A stretch of 64,000 nucleotides of DNA from Knoellia koreensis (GCF_013041615.1 NZ_JABEPQ010000007.1:1-64000), one strand, 5' to 3'. Positions 33,601 to 42,704 are shown, numbered from the stretch's first letter. The notes: generated by a model from the letters alone, not told the origin. Program-made: numbers and translations.

Positions 33601-34757
33601 TGACCGAGGTCGAGGTCGCGCTGCGGGACCTCACGCCGCAGGTGCTCGGTGTCCTCGTCCGTCGCGGCGCCGACTTCGCCGCGGCCGAGGACGCCGTGCA
33701 GGAGGCGATGGTCGAGGCCGTTGCCGCGTGGCCGGACCTGCCGGGAGGTATGCCGCGTGAGCCCAAGGGCTGGCTCGTCACCGTGGCGTGGCGCAAGTTC
33801 ATCGACGCGCACCGCTCGGAGGTGGCGCGTCGCCGCCGCGAGGAGCGCGAGCTGGACGAGCCCGCGCCCGGCCCGACCGAGCAGGCGGACGACACGCTGC
33901 TGCTCTACTTCCTGTGCTGCCACCCTGCCCTGACCCCGGCGTCGGCGGTGGCTCTGACGCTGCGGGCCGTCGGCGGGCTGACGACGAAGCAGATCGCCCA
34001 GGCCTACCTCGTGCCGGAATCGACCATGGCGCAACGGATCTCGCGCGCCAAGCGGACGGTGGACGGTGCCCGCCTCAACGAGCCGGGTGACCTTCGGTCG
34101 GTCCTCACCGTGCTCTACCTCGTCTTCAACGAGGGCTACGGCGGGTCGGTCGACCTCGCGGCCGAGGCGATCCGGCTGACCCGCCAGCTGGCGCGGGTCA
34201 GCGATGAGCCGGAGGTCGCCGGGCTGCTGGCGCTGATGCTGCTGCACCACGCCCGCCGACCGGCCCGGCGCGACGCCACCGGTGCGCTGGTGCCGCTGGC
34301 CGAGCAGGACCGCTCACTGTGGGACACCGCGCTCATCGCCGAGGGCGTCGACGTGCTCCAGGTTGCGCTGGCGCGCGACCGGCTGGGTGAGTACCAGGCG
34401 CAGGCGGCCATCGCGGCCCTGCACGCCGACGCCCGGACGGCTGAGGAGACCGACTGGCCCCAGGTGCTCGAGTGGTACGACGAGCTGACCGCGCTCACCG
34501 ACTCCCCCGTCGTCGCCCTCAACCGGGCCGTGGCCGTGGGTGAGGCCGACGGTCCGCTCATGGGGCTCAAGGCGCTCGCGGACGTCCCGGGTGACGTGCC
34601 CCGGCGCGACGCCGTCGCGGCATACCTGCACGAACGCGCGGGCGACCTCGCGAAGGCGAGGGGCCTGTATGCCGCAGCAGCACGTGCAGCGACCAACGCG
34701 GCCGAGCGCGACCACCTGACCCGGCAGGCCGCACGGCTCAGCCGCGCCGGCGCGTGA
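33600..34757 (+). CDS. ECF42-type RNA polymerase sigma factor with C-terminal TPR-like extension
   Basis: 385 residues. The N-terminal third holds sigma region 2 (EDAVQEAMVEAV, PKGWLVTVAWRKFIDAHR) and region 4 (LTLRAVGGLTTKQIAQAYLVPESTMAQRISRAK). The remaining 200 residues form the long helical extension typical of the ECF42 group. These factors lack a classical anti-sigma factor and instead rely on the C-terminal extension, with a DGPF partner gene upstream. The ATG overlaps the DGPF stop (33598-33600), so the two are translationally coupled. Confidence 0.9.
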   Translation: MTEVEVALRDLTPQVLGVLVRRGADFAAAEDAVQEAMVEAVAAWPDLPGGMPREPKGWLVTVAWRKFIDAHRSEVARRRREERELDEPAPGPTEQADDTLLLYFLCCHPALTPASAVALTLRAVGGLTTKQIAQAYLVPESTMAQRISRAKRTVDGARLNEPGDLRSVLTVLYLVFNEGYGGSVDLAAEAIRLTRQLARVSDEPEVAGLLALMLLHHARRPARRDATGALVPLAEQDRSLWDTALIAEGVDVLQVALARDRLGEYQAQAAIAALHADARTAEETDWPQVLEWYDELTALTDSPVVALNRAVAVGEADGPLMGLKALADVPGDVPRRDAVAAYLHERAGDLAKARGLYAAAARAATNAAERDHLTRQAARLSRAGA

Positions 34758-35211
34758 ACACCGCCTGACGACCGCCGATGACCTCTTGGCTGTGGTGCGT
34801 GAACCGGATGACCTGGTTGTCGTCGATGCCCTCCCACCCGGTGCTCAGCGGAGGCAGCTCATCCTCCAGTGGTGGTGGGGGCGGCTCCCACGCGGCATAC
34901 GTCGACTCGTCCCAGGCCAACGTACTGATCACGTTGCGCTGCAAGGAGATTCGCACGTCGGTCGGAATGGAGTCGAGGACGGTCCCCGCACGGCGGCGCT
35001 CGGCTGCGACCAGCAACCGCGCGAGGCGGGACACGAGCTCGGGTGTCAGGCGCTCACCCGTCAGGCACTCGTCCCGCAGGGCCACCAGCACGAGGTGGCG
35101 GTGCTCGACCGGTGCTGCCGCCAGCGCGCGTTCGTGCGCGCCGCGAAGGGCCTCGACCTCCACGGTGGCGACGAGGAACGCGTAGCGGCGCGCGAGTTCG
35201 TCCGGCTCCAT
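34738..35211 (-). CDS. Hypothetical protein
   Basis: I do not recognise this 157-residue protein. It starts MEPDELARRYAFLVATVEVE at the preferred ATG (35211); an upstream GTG at 35283 would add 24 residues of low-complexity sequence without a ribosome binding site. It is soluble, helical in the first 110 residues, with a Pro-rich linker (WEPPPPPLEDELPPL) and a C-terminal strand-rich piece. Its 3' end overlaps the sigma factor gene by 20 bp in convergent orientation. No signal peptide or membrane span. Confidence 0.6.
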   Translation of the reverse strand: MEPDELARRYAFLVATVEVEALRGAHERALAAAPVEHRHLVLVALRDECLTGERLTPELVSRLARLLVAAERRRAGTVLDSIPTDVRISLQRNVISTLAWDESTYAAWEPPPPPLEDELPPLSTGWEGIDDNQVIRFTHHSQEVIGGRQAVFTRRRG

Positions 35212-35316
35212 ACCCGGCGAGCGTAGGAGCGCGGGCGCCGGGGGAGGCACCCCGCGGTCGACGCCGTTGTCGAGACGTGACACCGGCGTGACCGCGGGGT
35301 GACCGAGGCGCCCGGC

Positions 35317-36969
35317 CTAGCAGCCGGTGCGGTCGACGGTGAAGGTGCCGTTGACCGAGGTGAGGTCGCGCGAGTAGCAGCCGAGCAGCGGGTCACCGGT
35401 GAGGCGGTAGGACTCGTTCGTGGTGGCCATGCCGTGACGCTGGTCGCGCGGCACGTTGTAGACCCACGAGGCCTTGCCGTCGTAGGTGTCGCTCATCGAC
35501 CGGTTGAGGACGGTGCGGCCGAAGCGCATGGCCGTGGAGTCCTGGGCGTAGGTGATGGTGATGTCACCGGTCACGTCGTAGGCGCCGTCGATGCCGGGGT
35601 GGGGGTGGAACCCGAGGGTGCCGTCCTTGGCGTAGCGCAGGTCCTCGGTGGTGACGCTGGGCTTGCCGTTCGCCGTGGTGACGGTGCTGGTCGACCGGTC
35701 ACGCCAGGTGGCCTTGAGGACGTCGTCGGCCTCGTCGTCGGTCCAGCGGTGGTCGCTGTCGTTGGTGAGGTCGCGCTGGACGGTGGTCGTGACCCGGCCC
35801 TTGGACGTGTCGAGCCAACCGGAGGCGGTGAAGGATCGCCGGGCGCCGAGGACGACCGAGCCCGCCTTGTCGCCCGCGCCGGTGACGGTGCTGTCGATGG
35901 ACGCCGCGGGTGCCTGGAGCTTGGTGAGGCCGCCGGTGACGACCTCGCGGTCCGGGTCGGTCCAGACCCGGAACCGTGGCGCGAGGGTCCAGCCGCTCTG
36001 CCCTGCCGGGACCCCGGCGACCGAGATCCTGACGTCGTGGGCCCGGCCGTCATTGAGCAGGCCCGCAAAGGGAGTGAGGTCGTAGCGCAGCGGCGGGATG
36101 TCGAAGGCGTTCGGCGACGGGATGGTGTACCAGAGGAACGGGTTCGACCAACCGCCGGTGTAGATCACGGCGTAGGGCAGGGCGGTGCCGGCGAGCTTGC
36201 CGTCGATGGTGACGTCGACCTCGCGGTAGGGCAGGCCGTCCGAGCACGAGTAGCCGGTGCTCGCCGGGGCGCTGGTGTCCCAGAACTCCTCGCACCCGCC
36301 GCCGGAGCCGGTGGCGAACACGTCGGCCGCGACCTGGGTGGTGTTGCGCGGCAGCGTAATCGAGCCGACCAGGTCGGTGTCCTCACGCCGGCTGTCGGCC
36401 AGGGGGAGCACCCGGTCGGCGGTCTTGGCCGGTCCGCGCCCATCGCCGGGCTGGTAGAAGTCGAGCCAGACCTGGACGTCGAGAACGCCGGTGTAGGTCT
36501 CGTTGACGACGTTGCCGATGGACATCTGCACCTGCTGCCTGGTGGTGAACAGCGGCGCGAGCTCGGTGAGGTCCTTCTCGACGTGCCAGGTGATGCCGTC
36601 GGGGCTGGGCTCCGGGGTGGAGGTGGTGAGGACCCGCACGCCGCCCACGTCGAGCCAGCCGAGCCGGTCGAACTGGCGACCCGCGACCGCGCCCTCCATC
36701 CGCAGCCGCACCGCCGACCACCTCGTGCCGCACGCGGCCGGTGGCGTGAACTCGTTGCTGTAGACGGCGAAGTCGCGGAACTCGTGGTCGACGATCTGCA
36801 CCGAGCAGGACTTGGTGTCCGGCACCGGCACGGGAGGCGCGGCGGTGCGGGGGTTGTCCCAGTCATTGCCGAACTCCGGCGGCGGCGTGGCGCCCGCCGC
36901 GGCGGTGGTGGCTGCGAGAGGGGCGAGCAGGGTGGCGGCGGCGATGGCCGCAAGGAGGCGGGGGCGCAT
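35317..36969 (-). CDS. Secreted peptide-N4-asparagine amidase A (PNGase A) homologue
   Basis: 550 residues from ATG 36969. A signal peptide (about 1-28, ending near TTAAAGA) leads to the PNGase A domain. The block VPVPDTKSCSVQIVDHEF and later GRQFDRLGWLDVGGVRVL...TPEPSPDGITWHVEKDL closely follow plant PNGase A, which cleaves N-glycans (including core alpha-1,3-fucosylated ones) from glycopeptides. Four or more cysteines suggest an extracellular disulfide-bonded enzyme. Nearby genes encode a secreted GH30 glycosidase and two regulators, so the region may serve plant or fungal glycan use. Whether it is active on N-glycans here is inference. Confidence 0.85.
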   Translation of the reverse strand: MRPRLLAAIAAATLLAPLAATTAAAGATPPPEFGNDWDNPRTAAPPVPVPDTKSCSVQIVDHEFRDFAVYSNEFTPPAACGTRWSAVRLRMEGAVAGRQFDRLGWLDVGGVRVLTTSTPEPSPDGITWHVEKDLTELAPLFTTRQQVQMSIGNVVNETYTGVLDVQVWLDFYQPGDGRGPAKTADRVLPLADSRREDTDLVGSITLPRNTTQVAADVFATGSGGGCEEFWDTSAPASTGYSCSDGLPYREVDVTIDGKLAGTALPYAVIYTGGWSNPFLWYTIPSPNAFDIPPLRYDLTPFAGLLNDGRAHDVRISVAGVPAGQSGWTLAPRFRVWTDPDREVVTGGLTKLQAPAASIDSTVTGAGDKAGSVVLGARRSFTASGWLDTSKGRVTTTVQRDLTNDSDHRWTDDEADDVLKATWRDRSTSTVTTANGKPSVTTEDLRYAKDGTLGFHPHPGIDGAYDVTGDITITYAQDSTAMRFGRTVLNRSMSDTYDGKASWVYNVPRDQRHGMATTNESYRLTGDPLLGCYSRDLTSVNGTFTVDRTGC

Positions 36970-37039
36970 GGCCGACAAGGTAGGCCCGACCCGCGGGTAC
37001 CGCGACCGGAGCCGCCGCCCGCGGTGGAAGGTTCAGGGA

Positions 37040-37071
37040 TGCCAGGGGCGCGGCATACTGCGCCTCTGGCA
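37040..37071. terminator. Hairpin around an octamer copy, related to one at 42673
   Basis: 12-bp arms (one G.U pair) enclose GGCATACT, downstream of the AraC-type gene and upstream of the PNGase gene. The core GGCGCGGCATACTGCGCC recurs exactly in the hairpin at 42673-42704. Confidence 0.6.
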
Positions 37072-37098
37072 GCCCGCTGGGAGGGGCGCTGGGCGGAC

Positions 37099-38103
37099 TC
37101 AGCCGGTCTGCATCGGCACCTCGCCGAAGCGCCGACGGTAGGCCGCGGGCGTCGCGCCCACCTCACGGGTGAAGTGGTGCCGCAGCAGCGCGGCAGTGCC
37201 GAACCCGACCTCCCGCGCGACCTGCTCGACCGACAGGTCGCTGCCCTCGAGCAGCTCCTGCGCCCGCAGCACCCGCTGGCCCGCGATCCACCGCCCGGCC
37301 GTCGTGCCGGTCTGCTCGTGGAAGCGGCGCACCAGCGTGCGCTGCGACCATCCCGCGCGCGCGGCGAGGGCAGCGAGGGTGTGCTCCTGCTCGAGGTGGT
37401 CGCGCACCCACGCGAGCAGCTCGCCGAGGCCGTCGCCACGCGGCTCGGGCAGCGCCGCCCGGACGAACTGGCGCTGCCCACCCTCGCGGTGCGGCGGCAT
37501 GACGAGCTGACGCGCGACGAGCGCCGCCGTCGCCGGCCCGTGCGTGGTGCGCAGCAGGTGCAGGCAGGCGTCGACGCCCGCGGCCGTGCCCGCGCTGGTG
37601 ATGACCGTGCCGTCCTGGACGTACAGGACGTCGGGGTCGACGTCGATGGACGGGTATGCCGCGGCGAGCTCGCCTGCCCACCGCCAGTGAGTGGTCGCGC
37701 GGCGCCCGTCGAGGATGCCCGCCTCGGCCAGGACGAAGGCGCCGGTGCACAGCGAGACGACCCAGGCGCCGCGGTCGGCGGCGGACCTCAGGGCCGCGAG
37801 GACGTCGGCGGAAACCGTTGCGGGAGTGGGCATTCGGGGTGCTGCCGGGACGATCACCACGTCTGCCTCGGCGACGGCGGACAGGTCGTGGCTGGCCGTG
37901 AGGGTGCCGGCCCCCACCAGCGGTACGGGCACGTCCGGGTCGTCGGTGCAGACCCGGAAGTCGAAGGCCGGCCAGCCCGCGTCGCGTTGGGGCGACCCGA
38001 AGATCTCGGCCGCGACGCCGAACTCGAACGGTGCGATGCGGCTCGGCAGCACCAGGGCGACGGTGCTGGTGGACGGGTGCGCTGCGGGGTTTCGGGCACT
38101 CAC
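37099..38103 (-). CDS. GlxA/FtrA-type transcription regulator (DJ-1/PfpI plus AraC domains)
   Basis: 334 residues. The N-terminal DJ-1/PfpI-like domain (about 12-200) has VSLCTGAFVLAEAGIL, where the elbow Cys is conserved. The C-terminal AraC/XylS domain has two helix-turn-helix units (LAALAARAGWSQRTLVRRFHEQTG and SVEQVAREVGFGTAALLRHHF). GTG start. In other bacteria this family controls amine or nitrogen compound use. It is transcribed toward the PNGase gene and may control it or an unlinked target; no operator is obvious. Confidence 0.92.
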   Translation of the reverse strand: MSARNPAAHPSTSTVALVLPSRIAPFEFGVAAEIFGSPQRDAGWPAFDFRVCTDDPDVPVPLVGAGTLTASHDLSAVAEADVVIVPAAPRMPTPATVSADVLAALRSAADRGAWVVSLCTGAFVLAEAGILDGRRATTHWRWAGELAAAYPSIDVDPDVLYVQDGTVITSAGTAAGVDACLHLLRTTHGPATAALVARQLVMPPHREGGQRQFVRAALPEPRGDGLGELLAWVRDHLEQEHTLAALAARAGWSQRTLVRRFHEQTGTTAGRWIAGQRVLRAQELLEGSDLSVEQVAREVGFGTAALLRHHFTREVGATPAAYRRRFGEVPMQTG

Positions 38104-38185
38104 CGGGCCAGTATGGCCAGATTTGGCTCAACCGTGTCAATCGCGCCACTCGTGGCGGGATGACGCCCCAGCACAAGATCGAGCC

Positions 38186-38515
38186 ATGACCGATGCGACC
38201 TTCATCCTCGACCTCATCCTCGGGCTCGCCCTCGTCACGGTGGTCGTCGGCGGCGCGCTCGTCCTCGCCGGCCGCGAGGCGGGCGAGGCACGCGAGCCGG
38301 CCACGCGGCATACCCATCGCGTCCGCGGATCTGGTCGCGATGGCAACCAGATCCGCGGACGCAAGCGGGGCTGGGCCAGTGTCTGCAGCGATGCCCGGCG
38401 CGGTGCCCGCGAGCTCGCCCGGGCCCGAGCCGTCGCGACCGGCACGCGGCCGGATCCACGGCTCGGCACCCGCGACGAGCCCGAGCGGGACCTCAGCCGG
38501 CGGACTTCGCCATGA
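38186..38515 (+). CDS. Possible small membrane protein with a doubtful 3' end
   Basis: The frame gives 109 residues. The first 35 look real: MTDATFILDLILGLALVTVV continues into a single membrane helix. From about residue 36 the sequence becomes basic low-complexity Arg and Gly (RGSGRDGNQIRGRKRG), and a perfect 17-bp hairpin (38319-38362) cuts through it. The 3' end also overlaps the convergent GH30 stop by 23 bp. I think the true gene, if any, is truncated or frameshifted near 38300. Confidence 0.3.
   Translation: MTDATFILDLILGLALVTVVVGGALVLAGREAGEAREPATRHTHRVRGSGRDGNQIRGRKRGWASVCSDARRGARELARARAVATGTRPDPRLGTRDEPERDLSRRTSP
38319..38362. terminator. Hairpin with perfect 17-bp arms
   Basis: Arms 38319-38335 and 38346-38362 enclose a 10-nt loop. 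It lies about 130 bp beyond the GH30 stop on the minus strand and could terminate it, or end the small plus-strand gene at 38186. Confidence 0.6.
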
Positions 38516-41465
38516 CCTCGATCTCGCTCACCGTCAGGTAGCTGTCGGCGGTCATGACCACCCGCACGGCAGTGGTGCGCGTCGGCGTGACCGGCACCGA
38601 CACCACCGGTGCGCCCGGTCCGGTCTGGGGCACGGCCACGTCGCCGGACACGGCGGTCCAGGCGCCATTGACCAGGGCCTCGACGCGAATCGCCTTGGCG
38701 TAGCTGACGTTTCCGCCGTCCTGGTAGAAGCGCGTGACGACCCGGGTGACGTCCCGAGGTGCCGGCAGGGTCACGGTGATCGTGTCGCCCGGACGCTGCG
38801 CGCCGGAGGTCCAGTTGGACCAGCCCTTGTCGGCGAGGTTGCCATTCACGACGCCCTGCGGCGAGTAGCCGGGCTCGCTGTAGGTCGCCGTGGCGGTGGT
38901 GCCCGGCGTCAGGGCCGCGTTGGCCTCCACCGGCTCGGTGACGGTGACGACGCACGTCGCGGGCACGGTGGAGCCGTCCGGCAGTGTCGCCGTGCCGTGC
39001 ACCTCCACCTGTCCGACCCGGTCATAGGTCTGGCCGGTGCTGTCCCACGTCACCGGGAGGGTGACCTTCGCGGCATACCGGTCGGAGACGGCCGTGACCG
39101 TCCGCGGCAGGTCGGGTATGCCGCCCACGTAGGTGCGTGCCGACGCGGGCTGGGTGCTCGAGACGGTGTCGACGGTGACGACGGCCCGGACCGGGTACTC
39201 GGTGCCGGTGGCCGGGTCGGTGGCGGTGCCGAACACGAAGACCTGGCCGGTCTTCTGCCACCGCACCGAGGGCACGGCGCGCCACTGCACTGGGATGGCC
39301 GTGGCCCCGCCGCTCGCCCGGTCCGGGACCACGGTCTGCGGCAGCTGGGGCGCGACGCCCGGCATGGTGAAGGCGGCGACGTCGGTGACGCCGCGCACCG
39401 TCTCGTCGGTCACCTTCCACCGCTGGTTCGCGTCGGCGTTCGGCTGCCACACACCGACGGCGGACCCGTCGGCGGTCGCCTGGCCACCGACCTCTATGTT
39501 GCCCGGGCCGGTCACGCTCGCGATCGTCCACGTCCCGTCACCGGTGGTCGACAGGTACCACTGGGCGCCGGCATCCGGTGCCGTCTGGGCCGGTTCGAGG
39601 ACGAGGGAACCGCCTCGCAGGGCCACCTGTCGTCCGTCGAGGGCCCGCAGATGGTAGCGCTCGCGGTTGCTGACACCAGTGGTGACGGGGGTGACGGTGA
39701 ACAGCTGGTCGCCACTGGCCGAGTCGGTGCCGCGGATGACGAGCGAGCTGGTCTCGGCGTCGAGCGACTTGCCGCTCTGGACCCCGGTGAAGCGGTAGAG
39801 GCTGCCCTCCTTGAAGGTCGCCGCGTCCTTGGCGACGTCCCGGACGTTCGACACGACCAGGGTCGTCACCGACTCGGCCGGCACCCGCACGGTGGCGCTC
39901 GTGCCCTGCACCGCGACGGGGGTCCGCTGCACGAGGGCGCCGCTCGCGTCAGTCACGACCGCGGTCACGCTGGCGCCGGGCCCCACGTGGCGGAACTTGG
40001 AGAGGTCGAGCACCACGTCGCGGGGGCTGCTGGTGTTGTTGGTGTGGACCAGCGTGGCGCTGCGGTCGGCGGCCCGGATGGCGGCGACGGTGTTGGTGTC
40101 GTTGACCTTGACGAGGCGGTCACCCGGGCGGATGTAGTGGGTGAAGTTGCGGACCGTGTTGAACTTCTGGTTCGTGTAGATGGGGCAGGTCTGCAGCGTG
40201 TCGGTCGAGGTGCAGTCGAAGGGCAGCTGGATCGAGCCCCAGTTCGCCCCGGCCGCGCTCTCACCGCCCGGCTTCATGTTGTCGTAGTCCTCGACCGGCT
40301 GCCAGAACACCCATGCCGACGGCTCGAGCTCGCGCAGGTCGTCGGTCATCCGCTGGGCCATGCCGAGCCCGGGCTCCATCGAGGTGAAGCTCTGGCCGTT
40401 GCCCCAGCTGCCCTCGACCTCGGACATCCACAGTGGCTTGTCCTCGGACTTGGACAGGTCACGCACGGCCGTGCGCTGGCTGGTGCCGTAGGTGTGGACG
40501 TTCATCTGCGCCACGGACGCCTTCACGTCGGCGGGGTAGGTCATCCAGTTGCGGACGAAGGTGCCGGGGTTGGTCTCGTCCATCGCCGAGATCTTGGCGC
40601 CGGTCGAGGAGGAAGCGAGGACCGGTGCGAGGGCGCGGATCACGGTCTGCTGCAAGGCCGGTCCGATGTGCGCGCCCTCCTGGCGGCCGCCGGTGGGCTG
40701 TCCGTCCGCGCCGAGCTGGGTGCCCCAGTAGCTCGTGTTGGGCTCGTTGAACGGGTCGATGGTGTCGACCTTGATGCCGTGCGCCTGTTCGAGCCGCTCG
40801 GTGGCGCCGACGACGTACTTGGCGAAGTCGCCGACGCTCGAGGTCTTGAGCTGGTCCTTCGACGCGTCGAAGTTGCCCGAGACGTAGCCCGACTCGGTCA
40901 TGAACCACGGCGGGGAGTTGCTGAACGTCTCCCACTTGGTGATGCCCGGCTTGATCCGGTCGACCCACCACCGCTGCGTGCGGTCGGCGTCGGGGTTCCA
41001 GTCGGCGGGGTCGTCGGCCGACCACCACGTGGTGTCGGCGTGGGTGGTGCCGGCCGGTGCTTTCCACCAGCCCTCGACCGCGCCGCCGGGGCGAAGGTAG
41101 TCCTTGACGTCGGGAGCGTTGCCACCGCCGATGTTGTAGCGGGCGATGTTGAGGTTGAGGCCGTCCTTGCCGAAGACCAGGTCGGCGAGGCGCTCGCGGA
41201 TGGCCGGCGGGTAGTCACCGGTCGCGTTGGCGAACCACACCAGGCTGGTCCCCCAGCCCTCGAAGGCCGGCTGCTGGTAGGACGGATCCGGCTGGACGCG
41301 GACGGTGGGCACCTGGTCGGCCGAGGTCGCCGCGGGGAGGGCGAGTGCGCCGGTGGCGGCTTCGCTGGGCGCGGCCGCGGCCAGACCCGCGCCGGTGAGG
41401 GCGAGGACGGCCGCGCCGGCGGCCAGGGTCCGGGCCCGGCGGCGGGCGGGGTTCGGGTGGGTCAT
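38493..41465 (-). CDS. Secreted GH30-family glycoside hydrolase with carbohydrate-binding domains
   Basis: 990 residues with a Sec-type signal peptide (basic RRRAR, hydrophobic core, cut near AAAPSEAA). Domains in order: a GH30 (beta/alpha)8 barrel with acid/base Glu in DPFNEPN and likely nucleophile Glu in WMSEVEGS (about 40-500 with its side beta-domain), a ricin-type beta-trefoil (QSGKSLDAE...QRWKVTDE, about 500-630), two bacterial Ig-like Big_4 repeats (PVQWR, PVTWDSTGQTYDRVGQVEVHGTA), and a C-terminal F5/8C-type domain. The barrel looks like endo-beta-1,6-galactanase relatives. It is divergent from a LacI regulator, with a LacI-type palindrome between, so it is probably induced by its sugar product. 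Confidence 0.88.
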   Translation of the reverse strand: MTHPNPARRRARTLAAGAAVLALTGAGLAAAAPSEAATGALALPAATSADQVPTVRVQPDPSYQQPAFEGWGTSLVWFANATGDYPPAIRERLADLVFGKDGLNLNIARYNIGGGNAPDVKDYLRPGGAVEGWWKAPAGTTHADTTWWSADDPADWNPDADRTQRWWVDRIKPGITKWETFSNSPPWFMTESGYVSGNFDASKDQLKTSSVGDFAKYVVGATERLEQAHGIKVDTIDPFNEPNTSYWGTQLGADGQPTGGRQEGAHIGPALQQTVIRALAPVLASSSTGAKISAMDETNPGTFVRNWMTYPADVKASVAQMNVHTYGTSQRTAVRDLSKSEDKPLWMSEVEGSWGNGQSFTSMEPGLGMAQRMTDDLRELEPSAWVFWQPVEDYDNMKPGGESAAGANWGSIQLPFDCTSTDTLQTCPIYTNQKFNTVRNFTHYIRPGDRLVKVNDTNTVAAIRAADRSATLVHTNNTSSPRDVVLDLSKFRHVGPGASVTAVVTDASGALVQRTPVAVQGTSATVRVPAESVTTLVVSNVRDVAKDAATFKEGSLYRFTGVQSGKSLDAETSSLVIRGTDSASGDQLFTVTPVTTGVSNRERYHLRALDGRQVALRGGSLVLEPAQTAPDAGAQWYLSTTGDGTWTIASVTGPGNIEVGGQATADGSAVGVWQPNADANQRWKVTDETVRGVTDVAAFTMPGVAPQLPQTVVPDRASGGATAIPVQWRAVPSVRWQKTGQVFVFGTATDPATGTEYPVRAVVTVDTVSSTQPASARTYVGGIPDLPRTVTAVSDRYAAKVTLPVTWDSTGQTYDRVGQVEVHGTATLPDGSTVPATCVVTVTEPVEANAALTPGTTATATYSEPGYSPQGVVNGNLADKGWSNWTSGAQRPGDTITVTLPAPRDVTRVVTRFYQDGGNVSYAKAIRVEALVNGAWTAVSGDVAVPQTGPGAPVVSVPVTPTRTTAVRVVMTADSYLTVSEIEVMAKSAG

Positions 41466-41522
41466 GGCTGGGCCTTCCTGGTGCGACGTCGGTGGCGTGC
41501 CGGGAATGGGTGGCAATGGGCT

Positions 41523-41538
41523 ATGTTTGCGTAAACAT
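41523..41538. promoter_or_regulatory. LacI-family operator between GH30 and the LacI gene
   Basis: ATGTTTGCGTAAACAT has 6-bp inverted arms (ATGTTT and AAACAT) around GCGT, the usual form of a LacI-type operator. It lies 58 bp upstream of the GH30 start and 112 bp upstream of the regulator start. Confidence 0.65.
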
Positions 41539-41649
41539 CGCCTCGAGTACGGTCGCAGCCGGGGCGAGCGGGTGTCAAGGGTCGTCCACGAGCAGGCCAT
41601 CATGGGACCGCCGGCTCGACCGGCGTAGGCGCGAGGACGGAGGTGACCG

Positions 41650-42660
41650 GTGGCGACGAGACGGGCCTCGATGGCCGACGTGGCGCGGCTGGCCGGGGTC
41701 TCCGCGCAGACCGTCTCGCGGGTGAGCAACGGCGAGCCCAACGTCGTCGACACCACGCGGGAGACCGTGCTGCGAGCCATGGCCGAGCTGGGTTACCGTC
41801 CCAACAGCGCCGCGCGGGCGCTCAAGCGCGGAGCGTTCCGCGCCATCGGGGTCATCACCTTCACCCTCGCCACGACCGGCAACGTGCGCACCCTCGAGGG
41901 GATTGTCGCGTCCGCCGCCGCGCAGGACCACGCGGTCACCCTCATCCCGGTCGACGCGCCGACCCAGGACGCCGTTCGCGGTGCCTTCACCCGCGCCGGG
42001 GAGCTCGCCGTCGACGCCGTCATCGCGATCATGGAGACCCACCTCGTCGGTGACGCCCCCGCCTTCTTCCCGCCCGGCGTCAAGGTCGTCGTCGCCGACT
42101 CCGACGACGCCGGCGACCGCCACCCCGTGGTCGACACCGACCAGCGGGCGGGCGCCCGTGCCGCGGTCGAGCACCTGTTGGGCCTCGGGCACGCGACCGT
42201 CCACCACGTGGCCGGTCCGGAGCATTCGTATGCCGCGCAGCGTCGCCGTGACGCGTGGCGCGCAACCCTCGAGGCGGCCGGGCGCCCGGTGCCAGGGGTG
42301 CTGCACGGCGACTGGTCGCCGGAGTCGGGGTACGCCCTGGGGCTGCGGCTGGCCGAGGACCCTTCCTGCACAGCAGTTTTCGCGGCCAACGACCAGATGG
42401 CGCTCGGCATCCTGCGGGCGATGCACGACCGGGGTCGGCGCGTGCCGGACGAGGTCAGCGTCGTGGGTTTCGACGACGTCCCGGAGGCCGCGTCGTTCAT
42501 CCCACCCCTCACCACGATCCGGCAGGACTTCGAGCAGATCGGTGCGCTGTGCGTCGAGCGGGTCCTCGGCCAGGTGCGCGGTGACGGCCCGGCCACCGGG
42601 ACGACCCTCGTCCCGACCGAGCTCGTGGTGCGGGAGAGCACGGCCCCACACCGGGGATGA
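41650..42660 (+). CDS. LacI-family transcription regulator
   Basis: 336 residues. The N-terminal helix-turn-helix and hinge (MADVARLAGVSAQTVSRVSN and RPNSAARALKRG) are standard, followed by a periplasmic-binding-like sugar domain with VVADSDDAGD, AAVFAANDQMALGIL and VVGFDDVPEAA. The GTG start has GGAGGTG upstream. It is divergent from the GH30 gene and probably represses it and itself through the palindrome at 41523. Confidence 0.93.
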   Translation: MATRRASMADVARLAGVSAQTVSRVSNGEPNVVDTTRETVLRAMAELGYRPNSAARALKRGAFRAIGVITFTLATTGNVRTLEGIVASAAAQDHAVTLIPVDAPTQDAVRGAFTRAGELAVDAVIAIMETHLVGDAPAFFPPGVKVVVADSDDAGDRHPVVDTDQRAGARAAVEHLLGLGHATVHHVAGPEHSYAAQRRRDAWRATLEAAGRPVPGVLHGDWSPESGYALGLRLAEDPSCTAVFAANDQMALGILRAMHDRGRRVPDEVSVVGFDDVPEAASFIPPLTTIRQDFEQIGALCVERVLGQVRGDGPATGTTLVPTELVVRESTAPHRG

Positions 42661-42672
42661 CGCGCTCCGGGC

Positions 42673-42704
42673 TGCCGAGGGCGCGGCATACTGCGCCGCT
42701 GGCA
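42673..42704. terminator. Octamer-centred hairpin after the LacI gene
   Basis: The core GGCGCGGCATACTGCGCC is identical to that at 37045-37062; the outer arms match less well (three mismatches). It starts 12 bp after the LacI stop. Confidence 0.5.

Noticed and set aside
34758-35290. Longer start (GTG 35283) for the hypothetical gene at 34738
   Set aside because: The extra 24 residues are low complexity and no ribosome binding site precedes them.
35299-38163. Plus-strand frame of 954 codons opposite the PNGase and AraC genes
   Set aside because: It spans two real genes on the other strand and its sequence is compositionally biased.
38193-41534. Plus-strand frame of 1113 codons opposite the GH30 gene
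   Set aside because: Antisense shadow of a clear GH30 enzyme, with no domain and no ribosome binding site.
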